This document shows, piece after piece, positions 1 through 11,093 of a DNA stretch of 64,000 nucleotides; the stretch's first letter is position 1; each line of letters starts with the position of its first letter. Made by a program: the position numbers and the translations under genes. Origin of the DNA: Quillaja saponaria (lineage: Eukaryota; Streptophyta; Magnoliopsida; Fabales; Quillajaceae); assembly GCA_029379385.1 (NCBI GenBank), contig CM055614.1, forward strand, positions 12,963,528 to 13,027,527. The letters run 5' to 3'. Below the pieces are notes generated by a model. That model did no database searches, had not been told where the DNA came from, and saw only the letters and a program-made list of their open reading frames with translations.

Positions 1-2897
1 GTAGGTAGATATGTTTCTTTAAGAGTTTGTGCATATTTCTTGGTTTTGGGTTACGTTGGTGTTACATTTTGAATTTGATATTGAGTCCTTGGGTTTTGTT
101 GGATGTAATTGATATAATTTGAATGTATATCATCCTAGTATGATCCATATCCCTATAATTCTTGAATGCATTTTGACAATCTTATAATAGTGGAACTAGG
201 TTTGGAGGTAGGGTGATAGAATATTGATAGGTAGTACATGGGTGATGTATTATTGACAATAATATGCCTGAGAATATTGCGTATTACTCTGTTGGGTTGG
301 AGATCCTTTCGTTCATTATGGGTTATGGTTGAAATTGTTGATGGGCATTGTGGGATTCAGGATTATTATGCTTTGTTTTTCAGGATAATGGCACAAAAAT
401 CCAATGCCACCATGCATGCTCGTTCTACTGGTCCAAGTTTTAATAATAGTAGATTTATTTCTGTTGCGACTAAGAAAAGATTCCACGAAAGACTGTAAAT
501 AAGAAGATTGTGGCTCAACGAGGTTTGCAACTCAACCCCGATTACTTTCGGATCATAATCCTTCAAATAAACAAATGAAATTGGGTTAAGTTGTGTGCAC
601 CTCTTTTAGCTAGGATAGTTGCATTAGCTAAAGAATTATACACTAACCTCGTGGAGCACAATGACAGCAAGGTTATGGTTTGGGGCAAGATGATGTTATT
701 CATAAGCACGACCATTAATGCATACTATGGCATTCTTGATATTCCTAAGACCAACGAGTATGTGGCTTATGTGAGTGGCATAGTGGATTATGACAATGTC
801 ATCAATGCATTATGCTACCAAGGCTTTACTTGGAAGCTGACAAATGGCGAACAATGCATTTCAAGGCCAGTCAACTGCAATCCACTATAAAGGTTTGGTA
901 TTATTTTGTGCTCAGTCATGTGTTACACAATGGACATGTAAATGATATGACCAAGGAGCGAGCAATCCTTGTCTATGCTATACTGTAAGGTATATCCATT
1001 AATATTGGTCTTATTATTCATAGTGCTATGTTACAAGCAGCGAATAAGTGGATATCTTGGCATATGGTTTCCCTCCCTTATCACTGAACTATGTTAAGAG
1101 GTTAGTGTGATTTGGGAGGATAATGGACCATTGGCATTACTAAAAGGGCCAATCGATGACAAGATGATGAACAACTTCTTGCGTCGTAACTTTGAAGCAG
1201 GAAAAGGTGATCCAGCAACTCTAGCTTATTTCACACCAACTGGAATGCAGCGACTCACCTTGGCCCAGCGACTCTCTCTTATGGAAGTGCAATGTGTTGA
1301 GTATTGGCAGCATAATCATGTTGTCAATCATCAAAGTTATGAGTTGCTACGAAAGATGTTGTAGCAAGGAGGATGAGATCATTCTACATTCCTTCCTTAT
1401 CCTGAGCCTCCAGCACCCTACCCTCATCCCGAGAAGGATATTGACATAGACTTTGATGAATGAGGGTTTTTTTTTTTTTTTTATCTTTTGTTTTTCTTGT
1501 CTTTCTTCATTTCTTAAACATTGGGACACTGCTTAGATTAGGTTTGGGAGGGTAACTTTCAATTTGTATTTCCCTATTTGTATGTATAATTGTCAGCCCT
1601 CATTTATGTGTAATTTGTTAGACACGGTTTCTAGGTTGTAATGTGTTTTCCTTTCCCGTATTGTTTTAAGTAGATTGCAATTTTAATTTCTTAATGATGC
1701 TTCAATATTTTCCTATTCCTATGATATTACCTTATTTATGCATTGATTTTGATTTTTGTAATAATGCAAGAATTTTTTTTTTTAAATTTATTATACTTAG
1801 GGTACATACTTCATACCTACTTAAGACTATTGTCACCTATGGTTGTTGTTTTTAATATATTTTTTTTATAACCCTTAGATTATTTTGGACCTCTTTAATT
1901 AGTGAAAATTCCTCTCGAGGTGAAATCTTAAGTGAAACTTAGTTGATAACATCATTTAGGTCATCTTTGGACCTATAAAGCCTTTGTATATCCACTCCTG
2001 ATTTTATATTTCCTTAGTTACATACTTTTGAGCTGAAAGCCTATTCTTTCTAGCACATACATATGTTAACCAATCCTTTGTTTATAAGACCCATTTGCAC
2101 CCTATTACTTTGAGCATATTAAAGATGTAGTAAAATTGAGTTATAAAAAGAGAATGAGTTTGAAGTAAGTCTGTGAGGGTGAGTGCAACATAAGGAAGAA
2201 GTAAAGAATAATTTTAATATCTTCCCCACTTGATAAAAATTAAGTTTGGGGGAAGTATGTGGAAACTTCTTGAGAATTTGTCTACAAACCAAAGGCTTGG
2301 TGGAGGAAAAAAAAAATAGAAATATAAAGGAGAAAAAAGAAAGAAAGTGGAAAGCATTTATGCCCACACAAGAAAAGATATATTAGGTGTTATACAAAAA
2401 ATATGATGAAATAGTTGAAGCCTGAGTAAGTGGAAGTTAACACCGTACAAAAGGAAATGTGAAAAAGAAAGGAGAACTCGTGCAAAGAATTTGTGCAATT
2501 GAACCTAAAAACCATTTCATCAAACATTTGCAATAGCTTTACATTACAAGCTGAATGAAAGACCTGTTGATTTTTGACTAAGTATTAGTCTTCATTAGAG
2601 GAGAGAGGAATGAAAGGTGAGTTTTAGGGGTTAAGATTAGTCTTTGAGTTCTTTTGAAAATATCTTTGAAGCCATTTAACCTTTAGTGATGATAACTTGC
2701 ACACACACATATGAAGTTTGCCAGAACATAATAAATTTAGAGCTATACTTGTGTTTTGTCTTGAGTCCAGTCTTTGTTATAAAATTTGAGGATTTTGGAG
2801 GAAGAATTAGTTCATCATTAATAAGTTAATTGTTATTTTTGTTTGTTTATTTTCTTTCTTTTTGCTCTGGACTAGCAAAATACTAAGTTTTGGGGTA
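1..2897 (+). mobile_element. LTR retrotransposon, internal region (3' part, decayed)
   Basis: Internal part of an LTR element whose 5' end lies outside the window. It holds a broken plant-transposon-type reading frame (388-1364), then about 1.5 kb of AT-rich non-coding sequence, and ends in a purine-rich stretch with a GGGG run (about 2885-2897) directly before the LTR start, as expected of a polypurine tract. I see no reverse transcriptase, integrase or protease, so it is probably a non-autonomous (LARD-like) or internally deleted element. Confidence 0.65.
388..1364 (+). pseudogene. Relic of the 'putative plant transposon protein' domain
   Basis: Starting at MAQKSNA, the conceptual protein runs through recognisable blocks of the plant transposon domain found in many retroelements (I believe Pfam PF20167). 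These are a SRFIS...KKRFHER block, a CAPLLARIVALAKELY block, then TINAYYGI, a FVLSHVLHN block, TKERAILVYAIL and PSLITELC. The last piece runs from VIWEDNGPLALL to YELLRKML. The blocks lie in different frames and are interrupted by stops near 496, 888, 988 and 1092, so no intact protein is made. The gene has no neighbours apart from its own LTR downstream. Family assignment is by motif memory; the degenerate state is directly visible. Confidence 0.65.
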
Positions 2898-4274
2898 TGA
2901 TAACTATGTAAAAAAGAGTTATTTCACTATGCTTTTAATTCATATGTTATGTTAAAATCCGAGGGTTTTGAGTTAGAGTGTTGGTCAAATTTAGTATTTT
3001 AAGTTGTTAGGAGTTTTGTAGAGTTTTTACTATAATTAGGAGTAGTTTTACGATTTTTGGTATTTAACTTATTTTAGGTGTCTTTTCAATGTTCTAGTTA
3101 AACTGAAAGAAGGAAAGGAATTCAAGATAGAGCCGCAGTGCCACAGAGCTTGGAATCGCGGTGCCTACTGACTTTAATCGCGGCGTCGTTAATGCAACCT
3201 ATCTAGTAAACACACAAAGAAAGATGAGCCGTAGTGCTAATAACCTTAAGCCGTGACTCTAATTTGAAAAGACAACTTTGTAAACTATTCAAGGAGTTAG
3301 TGCCACAGTTCACATTAATTCGAGGTCACGGCGGGACAAGTTGTAGTTCAAGTAAGACTATGCAAAACCTTCAGCGCTGCAGCGCCATAATGACTCATGC
3401 CGCGACGCCATCACATGCTTTTGAAGAATCCTAGTTCAATTGAACTAGGACAAAAGGTTTATAAAATAAAGTGAAGGCTGAAGTTTTGAGATATATCATA
3501 GCTCATAATAGAGAGTGTTAAGGAGCTAAAAGAGACCCGAAGCTGTGACAACTTGTAGTTTCTACTCCATTCTTGTTATTTTCTATTTACTTGTAATGGC
3601 TATGTTTTATTTGTTTTTAGTAGTTAATATGAAATAGTTGTATTCTAGGGTAACAATTGAATTCACATTTAGCTGATGTGGCTTTAGTTTTAATATTTAT
3701 GTTGTCTTGTTCTTAATGCTTCTAAATGATTGATCACCAATTAGAATGATTAGAAATTATGGAATTGACTTGGAAGAGTCAGTTTTGGATTAGCCTTAGG
3801 CAATATAACTTATGTTTGGATTGTTTATATGATGTGGATAATCTGATTTGCTTAAAAGATAGGAATATACTCTTTCACCATAAGTAACTAGTAAAATTGG
3901 TTCTTAATAAGTTTGTCTTAGAGTAATTCTGATAGGAATATAGGGAATTAGACTAAGAGAAATATATAATTGCTAGACATGAATAAACTAGTAATTGGTT
4001 AAGAAATTTGGGTTAATATTAAGTTATTGCATGAATTTGATTAAGTTAAAGTTAATTAGGTGTAATGTGAGAGATATAGTGAACCTAGGTTTAGTTTTAA
4101 TATCTTTTGATAAATTTCTTAAAATTTATGAATTACTTTGACTTTATTAGAGTTAGGTTGCATAGTGGTAGTATTTAACATTAGAAAGTAAGCTATTACT
4201 CATGGGAACGATCTCTACTTATTATTATATTACTTGAGAATGATACGTGCACTTGCGTTATAAAATCTTTATCA
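2898..4274 (+). repeat. 3' LTR of the 1-4274 retrotransposon
   Basis: Begins TGATAA right after the polypurine tract and ends in ...TTATCA, giving TG...CA termini. It aligns along its length with the solo LTR at 14871-16473: same order of TGATAA start, GCCACAG/CGCGGTG-rich block, TATAAAA-like box near 3460, GATCACCAATTAGA block, and a terminal GGGAACGATCTCTAC...TTGCG block. The GC-rich clusters at 3131-3190 and 3350-3412 are part of this LTR and not a gene. The target-site duplication cannot be checked because the 5' end is outside the window. Confidence 0.75.
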
Positions 4275-5891
4275 CCCCACTCTCTTATGAAAGTTTAAAA
4301 CTACATTAAGAGGTGACTGCAATGTTGTTAAAGAGGGAATAGTGACAAAAATTACATACAAACTAGCTAACCAAAAGTTTCATATCCGTCATATTCTTTA
4401 TCCTGTAGGTCACTGTCTTACTTGTACACAAGCAACGGAGGAAAGAAGATAATTGCTAGCTAGAGAATCTCACCTTTTCGAATGGTGCCATATTTGTATA
4501 ATAAACAAAAACAAAGTATTCTAGTTCCTGTGGCCGTGTCACAAAACATGGCCAATTTTCAGTGTCATTTGGTCCTTTTTAGCTTTTTAAAAGCCATAAG
4601 AAGCCAAGACTCCCTACCAACCCATGTGTATATAAAATGCAAAGAAAGAGATGGAGTGAGAGAACTATTGTTTAATTATGAAGTTTCGTGAAAATTGTAT
4701 ATGATTAAAAATGTAATGAGGTGCATGTCAAGGATTAGATAGTTTGGGACAAAAACAAAAACTCTTCCAAGTTCTTAAAGAAACTTTAGAAGCAACTAAT
4801 AATTGATGAGAGAGATAAGATTCTAGATAATACATGAATATTACTTATAAGGATATCATGATCCTGATTATTGGTTATTCAAATCATCTTATTCTCCATT
4901 ATTTAAATGACTAACTGGCCCCTCCCCTACTTATTTAATAATTGATAGATAATCTCTTTCAAAAATCATTGTAAGATTACAATTTGACATCCTTTTATCT
5001 TTTCTTGACCAACAAAACTAAGACCTTAAGGCATCTTGGTCAATTAGTCAAACATGAGTTGGCAGAATGATTTAGAACAATTTTAGAAGCTGAATAAAGT
5101 GAAGTTGAACAAATATAAAATCTATGGGCCACGATAATCATTTATTCAAGATTGATGAATAGAGTTTTAGTGAGTTATAAAAATTTGAATTAATAAAACA
5201 CTGTCTTATAAGGTGAATTGACACGCTAGGTAATATTAACATATTAACATAAGTAATAACTTGAATCGAAACAAATCAACTTTACTAACAAAGTAGATGA
5301 TATAATATTAAGATTTATTGTGCCAATCTACTTGATGGAGATTAAAGTTTAAAAAGAGAATAAATCCAGGATATTATTATATAAATACAATATACGAAGA
5401 AAAAAGTAACACTGAATTGAGACGCGCACTTTATTGTTGAAATGACATCATAATCTCACTAGTAACTACCTTGTCAATGAAAATAAAGTGGAACAAAGGC
5501 ACGAAAAGGCTCTTAACTATAGCATCACAAATTGCACTTTTCATTCAAAGTATTCACCATTTGTATACATGAATAGACAAGCTAATATAACAATATGTTA
5601 AGACTTAAGTGGGGTGTGTAGGGGACTATGGAATCTTTGTGCTTTATCTCCTTATTGCAACTCTTTCTTTTTCACTTGTTTCAAGGAACCTTTTTCCATA
5701 CACACCTCATCTTTCTATCCACCTTCTCCTCCATATTCTTTACAGGAAATTTGAAGGAAACATGACAAACAAAAAGAGAAAAAAAAAAAGAAAAAAAAAG
5801 AAAAAGAAAGAAGAGAGCATTGAAAGCTGAACAATTTACCAAAGGAGACAGAGAACAAAAGTGCAGCTAGCTAGCTCTAAATTTCTATAAT
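4275..5891. other. Intergenic, no gene seen
   Basis: AT-rich sequence between the retrotransposon and the 3' end of the PDLP gene. The only reading frames are short and low-complexity, including a Lys-rich one over the A-rich tract near 5780-5815. The 3'UTR of the PDLP gene on the minus strand presumably extends into the right-hand end. Confidence 0.5.
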
Positions 5892-8086
5892 TTATTTGCC
5901 ATCTGCAAAATACAGACAAGGAATTAATACAACCATTTTATTTGCAAATTAAATTACTTATATAGAGAGTAAAGAAAAGACATGTGAAAAAGGAGAGTAG
6001 TTAGAGTACGCATATATATATTTATATATACCTTTGCCTTTTCCGCAGACTTTTGTTAAGAAAGAAATAAATACAATGATGAGAGCAACTCCTGCAATGA
6101 GTCCTATTAGTATTGCAAGTGTCTTCTCTATTTCATCATCATTGTTGTTAGTGTCATCTACAATAATCAAACAAATAAAACATTAATTAGAATAAATCTT
6201 AAATCAATGAATTCAAGTGCATAATTTCTAATTAGGATTGGCAATGAACATTTGTGTGGGTGTGAGCAGATGTGCATATATATTTATAGTTTCTAATTAG
6301 TTCCCATATATAGAGGGTGATTTTTATTTATTTATGGTTTCAAGCAATTAGCATATAATTAAGTATTTCATTTTCGGACCATCATTGTTACTTTATATTG
6401 CATAGGATTCTTCCTTAACTGTGAATGAGTCATTTAGACATTTATTCAAAGTGGGGCCTTCTTTGTTATAAGAAAACAGAAAATTTTAGGTGCTTTACAG
6501 ATAGGTTTAGACATAATTTATAAATAATTAAGAAAGTTCAAGTACTTTTGTCACTCAAGTATGTATACCTTCAAAATGCCAATTTATATTTAAACATAAC
6601 AAGATAAAGAAAGGATAAGGATAGTATGAGAAGGGTTGAAGGTGTTAGTATGGTATTAGCCAAGTACAAATCTAGACATGATACATGGCAGATCTACTCA
6701 ATTGACACAATCATCTTATTAGTCACTTATCATTATAATAAAAGAGTAAACCGAAAAGTAAAAAGATTTTCATTATCTCTTTTTTATACTATAATGCTAC
6801 AATTTACAGTTCTCTCAAAAATGACTACCTTAAGTTTCAGAGAGAGATTTCGGGCAATGCCCGGCCTTCTCTTTCTCTTGTCTTGCAAGTCAAACTTTCA
6901 AGAGCCACATGGAGACTACTTGAAAACTAAGTCCGGACAAATCAAAACTTAATGCAAGTGATAAAAATTTTGATAGCTTTTAAGAATCAATTTTTAATAT
7001 GTTAAAATTTTTATGAGGATAAATTTAATATTTTTTATCAATTAAAATTTACAAATAGGATTTCATTTATCAATCATAAAATTCAAGATTCCAAAAAAAA
7101 AAAAAATTAAATAAAAATAGAGCTAGTTTTCATTCCCTCACTCTTCTATCACTCATTAATTAGTGTATATTCTAGTTTGGGAAGGATTATTTAGTTGAGA
7201 TTACAAAAAGGACTGCAAAAAAGAAGCTTTTTGATCAAAATGAAAACCTAATAATTAATTAAACAAAAGAATCTACTAATAATATACTAATTCATTTCAA
7301 CAAAAAGAAGAAAAGCCCAAAAGACACAATATAAACCACCATTTTGGGCGGCCATGATGAAGTCACTTACCCTTTCCGGCGTGCGAGTGATCCCCACCTT
7401 CCGAGTAACGCACGTAGCACTTCGCCAAGAACATATCACCCCATGCCGCGGCCCCACACTCTGTTTTTAACCGTCCGATTGCATACAACAAACAATCCTG
7501 ACACTCATTCGGACTCAAATCTCCCACACACTGTGCCACACCCTTAAAATCCCCAGAGTTACTAACCTTAAACGTGTTATAGGTACCATCCGACGTCCCT
7601 GAAATATGCCAACACATCATCTCTACCAGTCAACGCATCAGGACTAGACTCAATCAACGGTCCACATTTCTTTACCACCACAGTCTTATCCTCCACACCC
7701 AAAAACGACGTATTATCATACTTAACAAAACAACCGTCTAGTTGCAGCGCGCCGCCGCTCGAGTCAAGGCAAATTGTACCGAGTTGACTCACTCCCTGAG
7801 CAACACAACGTGAACAATCTTCGTTTCTTAGGTCACCGCGGCATTGATAAAGGCCATAGACGGTTTCTTTTTGGGTTGAGCCAACGATGGTGAAGTTATT
7901 ATATATGGAGTACATGGCTGAGTTAACTAGAGAGGTGAGGAGAGAATTGACGTTGTTTTCGTACAAAGAATCCGGCGTGTACTTAACTTGAGAGCAACCA
8001 CCGAAGATAAAGGATTCAGTGGAGGAAGTTGATGGAGTTGTGAAGAATGAAAGAAGGAGAAGGAAAGCTAAGAAAGAGAAAGGCAT
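5892..8086 (-). CDS. Plasmodesmata-located protein-like (two DUF26 domains + TM), frameshifted
   Basis: Three exons on the minus strand: 8086-7371, 6157-6032 and 5902-5892. Introns have GT-AG ends (1213 and 129 bp). The product would be about 283 aa once one extra base is discounted. Seen: an N-terminal hydrophobic signal peptide (LAFLLLLSFF); a first DUF26 with C-x8-C-x2-C (CRGDLRNEDCSRC); a second DUF26 (CVGDLSPNECQDC, then AAAWGDMFLAKCYVRY); an acidic linker; one membrane span (LAILIGLIAGVALIIVFISF); and a short basic tail ending KGKDGK. This is the architecture of plant PDLPs, type I membrane proteins that sit at plasmodesmata and regulate callose and cell-to-cell traffic. Oddity: between VLAYF and GTSDG the frame shifts by one base near 7600, so as written translation stops at 7578-7580 after the first DUF26. 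It may be a real pseudogenising mutation or an assembly error, since both sides are otherwise intact. Family confidence is high; subgroup (PDLP2/3 versus 6-8) is unresolved. Confidence 0.85.
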
Positions 8087-10782
8087 GTTTGTGTGTTTCA
8101 GACTGAGTATTGCGAAAGAGAGAAAGATATGGGTATTTGGAAATCAACTACTTTTGTGTGTGAATGTTATGGTTGCTTTTAGAAGAATTTACGTAAGCCA
8201 GTGAGAAACTTGAGGTAAGGAAGAGTATGATTGTTTAGAAGGCAAAAGTAGAAGGATGGAATAGTTATGATCCATGTGGTATATAAGTATAATAACATGA
8301 CTACTACTTTTTTTTCGTTGGAAAAAGTATCATTTTGCTTCTCAGATTTTTCTATTCATCATATTTTTAATTGTGCTTAATTAATTTTATTGACTGACTG
8401 TATCAAATTAGTTCTAAACAACGATTTGAAATTTGGATCAGCCTCGTCGAATTAGTTGGACCGTCATAATGTTATCCTGGACCAAATGAAGCCTAAAATA
8501 TGAAATAGCAAATGACGCAGTTTATCCGGATGATCCGGGCATAATTTCAACACCAGGCCATAGATTACAAAAAATTAGAAAAAAAAAAAACTTATAGTAG
8601 AATATTTTTCTTTATATTTTTTTGTTTATTATTTATTATTTTTTATTTCTTATTTGAAATTAGACTATTACATGTACAAAATATATATTTTTTTCTATAT
8701 TAAAAAATATAGGTTCACCTAACAACCCGAGACTCGGCCACTTGTCTGAGTCAATTTCTAGATCGAGTTTCAAAACATTGATTCTCACATTTTCAATCTT
8801 TAAAAAAATTGTTGGCACAAGTATTTTTTTTAGAATTTTTGAAAATAATTTTTAGGATTTTTTTTTTCTTTTTCTTTCTATGTTCTTTGTTTCCTTTCAA
8901 TTTGAGGATAAGAATATAAGAAAGTTATGTGGAATACACGCATGTCTCATCATTAGGTGGGAAGTGTAACAAATTATATGTAATTTAAAAAGGACATAGA
9001 TTAAAAGACTTGTGCAATTTTGCGCATTTTACTGAACGATTAAATTCCCAACTGAACAGAATTTTAAAAATTCATAAAATTATGTGAAATTTGAGAAAAA
9101 ATTTAGAGACGAAAATGATATTTTTCATATTTCTCTTAGCTCCAATTTTAATGTCAAATTTGTGGTAAAAAGTTGACCGCATAAGCATCAAAAGGAAGAC
9201 AAAAAGGTTGTTCGGATAATCACCTGCTACTGCCAGATGGGTCCTGTGGTGATATTATCTATGTTTTATATATATCATAATCAAGTACTCAAATTTATGT
9301 TGAAATCAGTTTAACCTAATTATTTGGACTTGGAGCTGTCTCTTTTATTAATTGCAATTGGTTGATTAACAAAATCTTTATGGTCACACTCCAAGGTTTA
9401 TTAAAATTGATTGATGCCAATGTATCATACAAGCAAAATTAAATTTTCTATGATTGAATAAAATAACTCCTTTTAGCACGTTAAATTTGAACATTTTAGT
9501 TGTTTAATTTTCCTTGTAGCATTGACTGAGACTTGGCCAAAGTCGTTTTACAAAAGGGACTTTCTTACGTCTATTTTCTTCTCTATTATTGACTTATGAC
9601 TATAGCACCCCCAAAATCACGTCAGCTTAAAATTGAAGTCTTTCCTCTTTGTCTAGGACATTTAATGGGTTGGATCACATAAAACTTAATCCATTCATAC
9701 AATAATTTGATTAGAAATAGTCAAAATTCGAAACTGATTCAATTCGTACTAGGCTTATCTTAATATTCATCAACTTTTCCACATGATTTTTGGTTCGAAC
9801 ATATCAAATCGTGATTCAATTAGAATATAATAGACCTATAGATCATTTAAGCACATTCAAAATTTGATCTGACTGGAACATATATTAACTCGATTCAACT
9901 CGATTTATTAAATTGTCATCCTTATCTAGATCGGGTCCTCTCTTATGGTTGCTTGGTTGGTAGCTACTGATGGAGTACCATGATGCAGAGGAGCAATCAC
10001 CAATATTGTTCCATCAAAATAAGTAGCAATGCATTAAGAACGAAGGAAGGTCACTTGGCTTTTTCAATAATTTAATGTACAATTTATTGCCTCTTTTCTT
10101 TTCTTTATTTTGTTTGCTTATATAGTATTCTATTTACTTTGCTTTAAATTTAATCATGGAGGGTTTTGTCTTTGCTTTTTTGAATGCCACCACAAGGCTA
10201 CAAAATCTTACACTAAGGCTTTTTGCCTCAACGCCCGACCAGCCATTGTCATTTTGGCCGGCAGATAAGGTTTTTCACGAGCAACACGGCATGGCTAGCT
10301 AGCATTGGATTCACTTTTAATTATGTGTCCAATGAATTTCCTTGATTAATAGTTATATTGATTGAATATCTTTCTCAATTTAGAGGTAATCAGCATCATG
10401 TGTACCATGCAAGATCATGGCCAAGTTTAACATATACATAATTTTTTTGAAAAAATAAATAAATAAAAAGAGATAATGTTAAATTATTGGCTTATATTTT
10501 TAGTTATTGAGAATTACACCAATTTCTATTTTAGTTCTTAAATAATTATATTTTTTAATTAGATCCTTTAAGATTTGAATTTTTTTTTCTTTTATTCATA
10601 TCCTCTAAAATTTGATTTTTTTTTTATTGAATTCTTAATCGATCAATTCAAAATTATATTTTTTGATAAGTAAGTCAAAATTATTAAATAGAGATAAAAT
10701 ATAACAAAATCAACTTACATGTTTTTTAGGAGATGATGAAAAAATAAAAATTAATGCATAAAAAGGAAATCACATGAATGTT
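8087..10782. other. PDLP upstream region and AT-rich intergenic
   Basis: The first 200-300 bases are the probable PDLP promoter. Read on the minus strand there is a TATATA-like box near 8279-8287, about 195 bases before the ATG. Beyond that the sequence is AT-rich with long T runs and no sustained reading frame on either strand. Confidence 0.4.
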
Positions 10783-11093
10783 CACTAAAAGAAATTACAA
10801 TAACTGTGTTTGTCTTTTGGCAGATGCAAACAGACACAGATTACCACTATATGCGTATGCAATTTTTCTATCTGTGTCTACATCTATATTGACACATATA
10901 AACCATTAAAAAATTTGAACGCAAACGCCGATACTATTTTGCAAACGTAAATATTGATTTAATTTTGGATCATTTTTTGCAAGCTTATTGGTGACTGCAT
11001 AACAAATGCAAATATATATATATATATCTGTGTGTGTATTTTGAATAATTAGGTAATTGCGTCAGTCACTTAATATACCTGTGTTTTGTAGTG
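10783..11093. mobile_element. Short CACTA-like element (candidate)
   Basis: Begins CACTAAAAG and ends TTTTGTAGTG, so both ends carry the CACTA signature in inverted orientation. The interior has repeated GCAAAC/GCAAACG motifs resembling subterminal repeats. The three flanking bases are GTT and GTA, an imperfect match to the 3-bp duplication expected. It could be a 311-bp non-autonomous element, or only the 5' end of a longer decayed one. Confidence 0.4.

Noticed and set aside
3131..3412. GC-rich block that looked like a possible gene or CpG island
   Set aside because: The equivalent block occurs in the solo LTR at about 15110-15530, so it is part of the LTR.
6626..6952. 108-codon plus-strand reading frame
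   Set aside because: It lies antisense within the first intron of the PDLP gene and resembles no protein I know.
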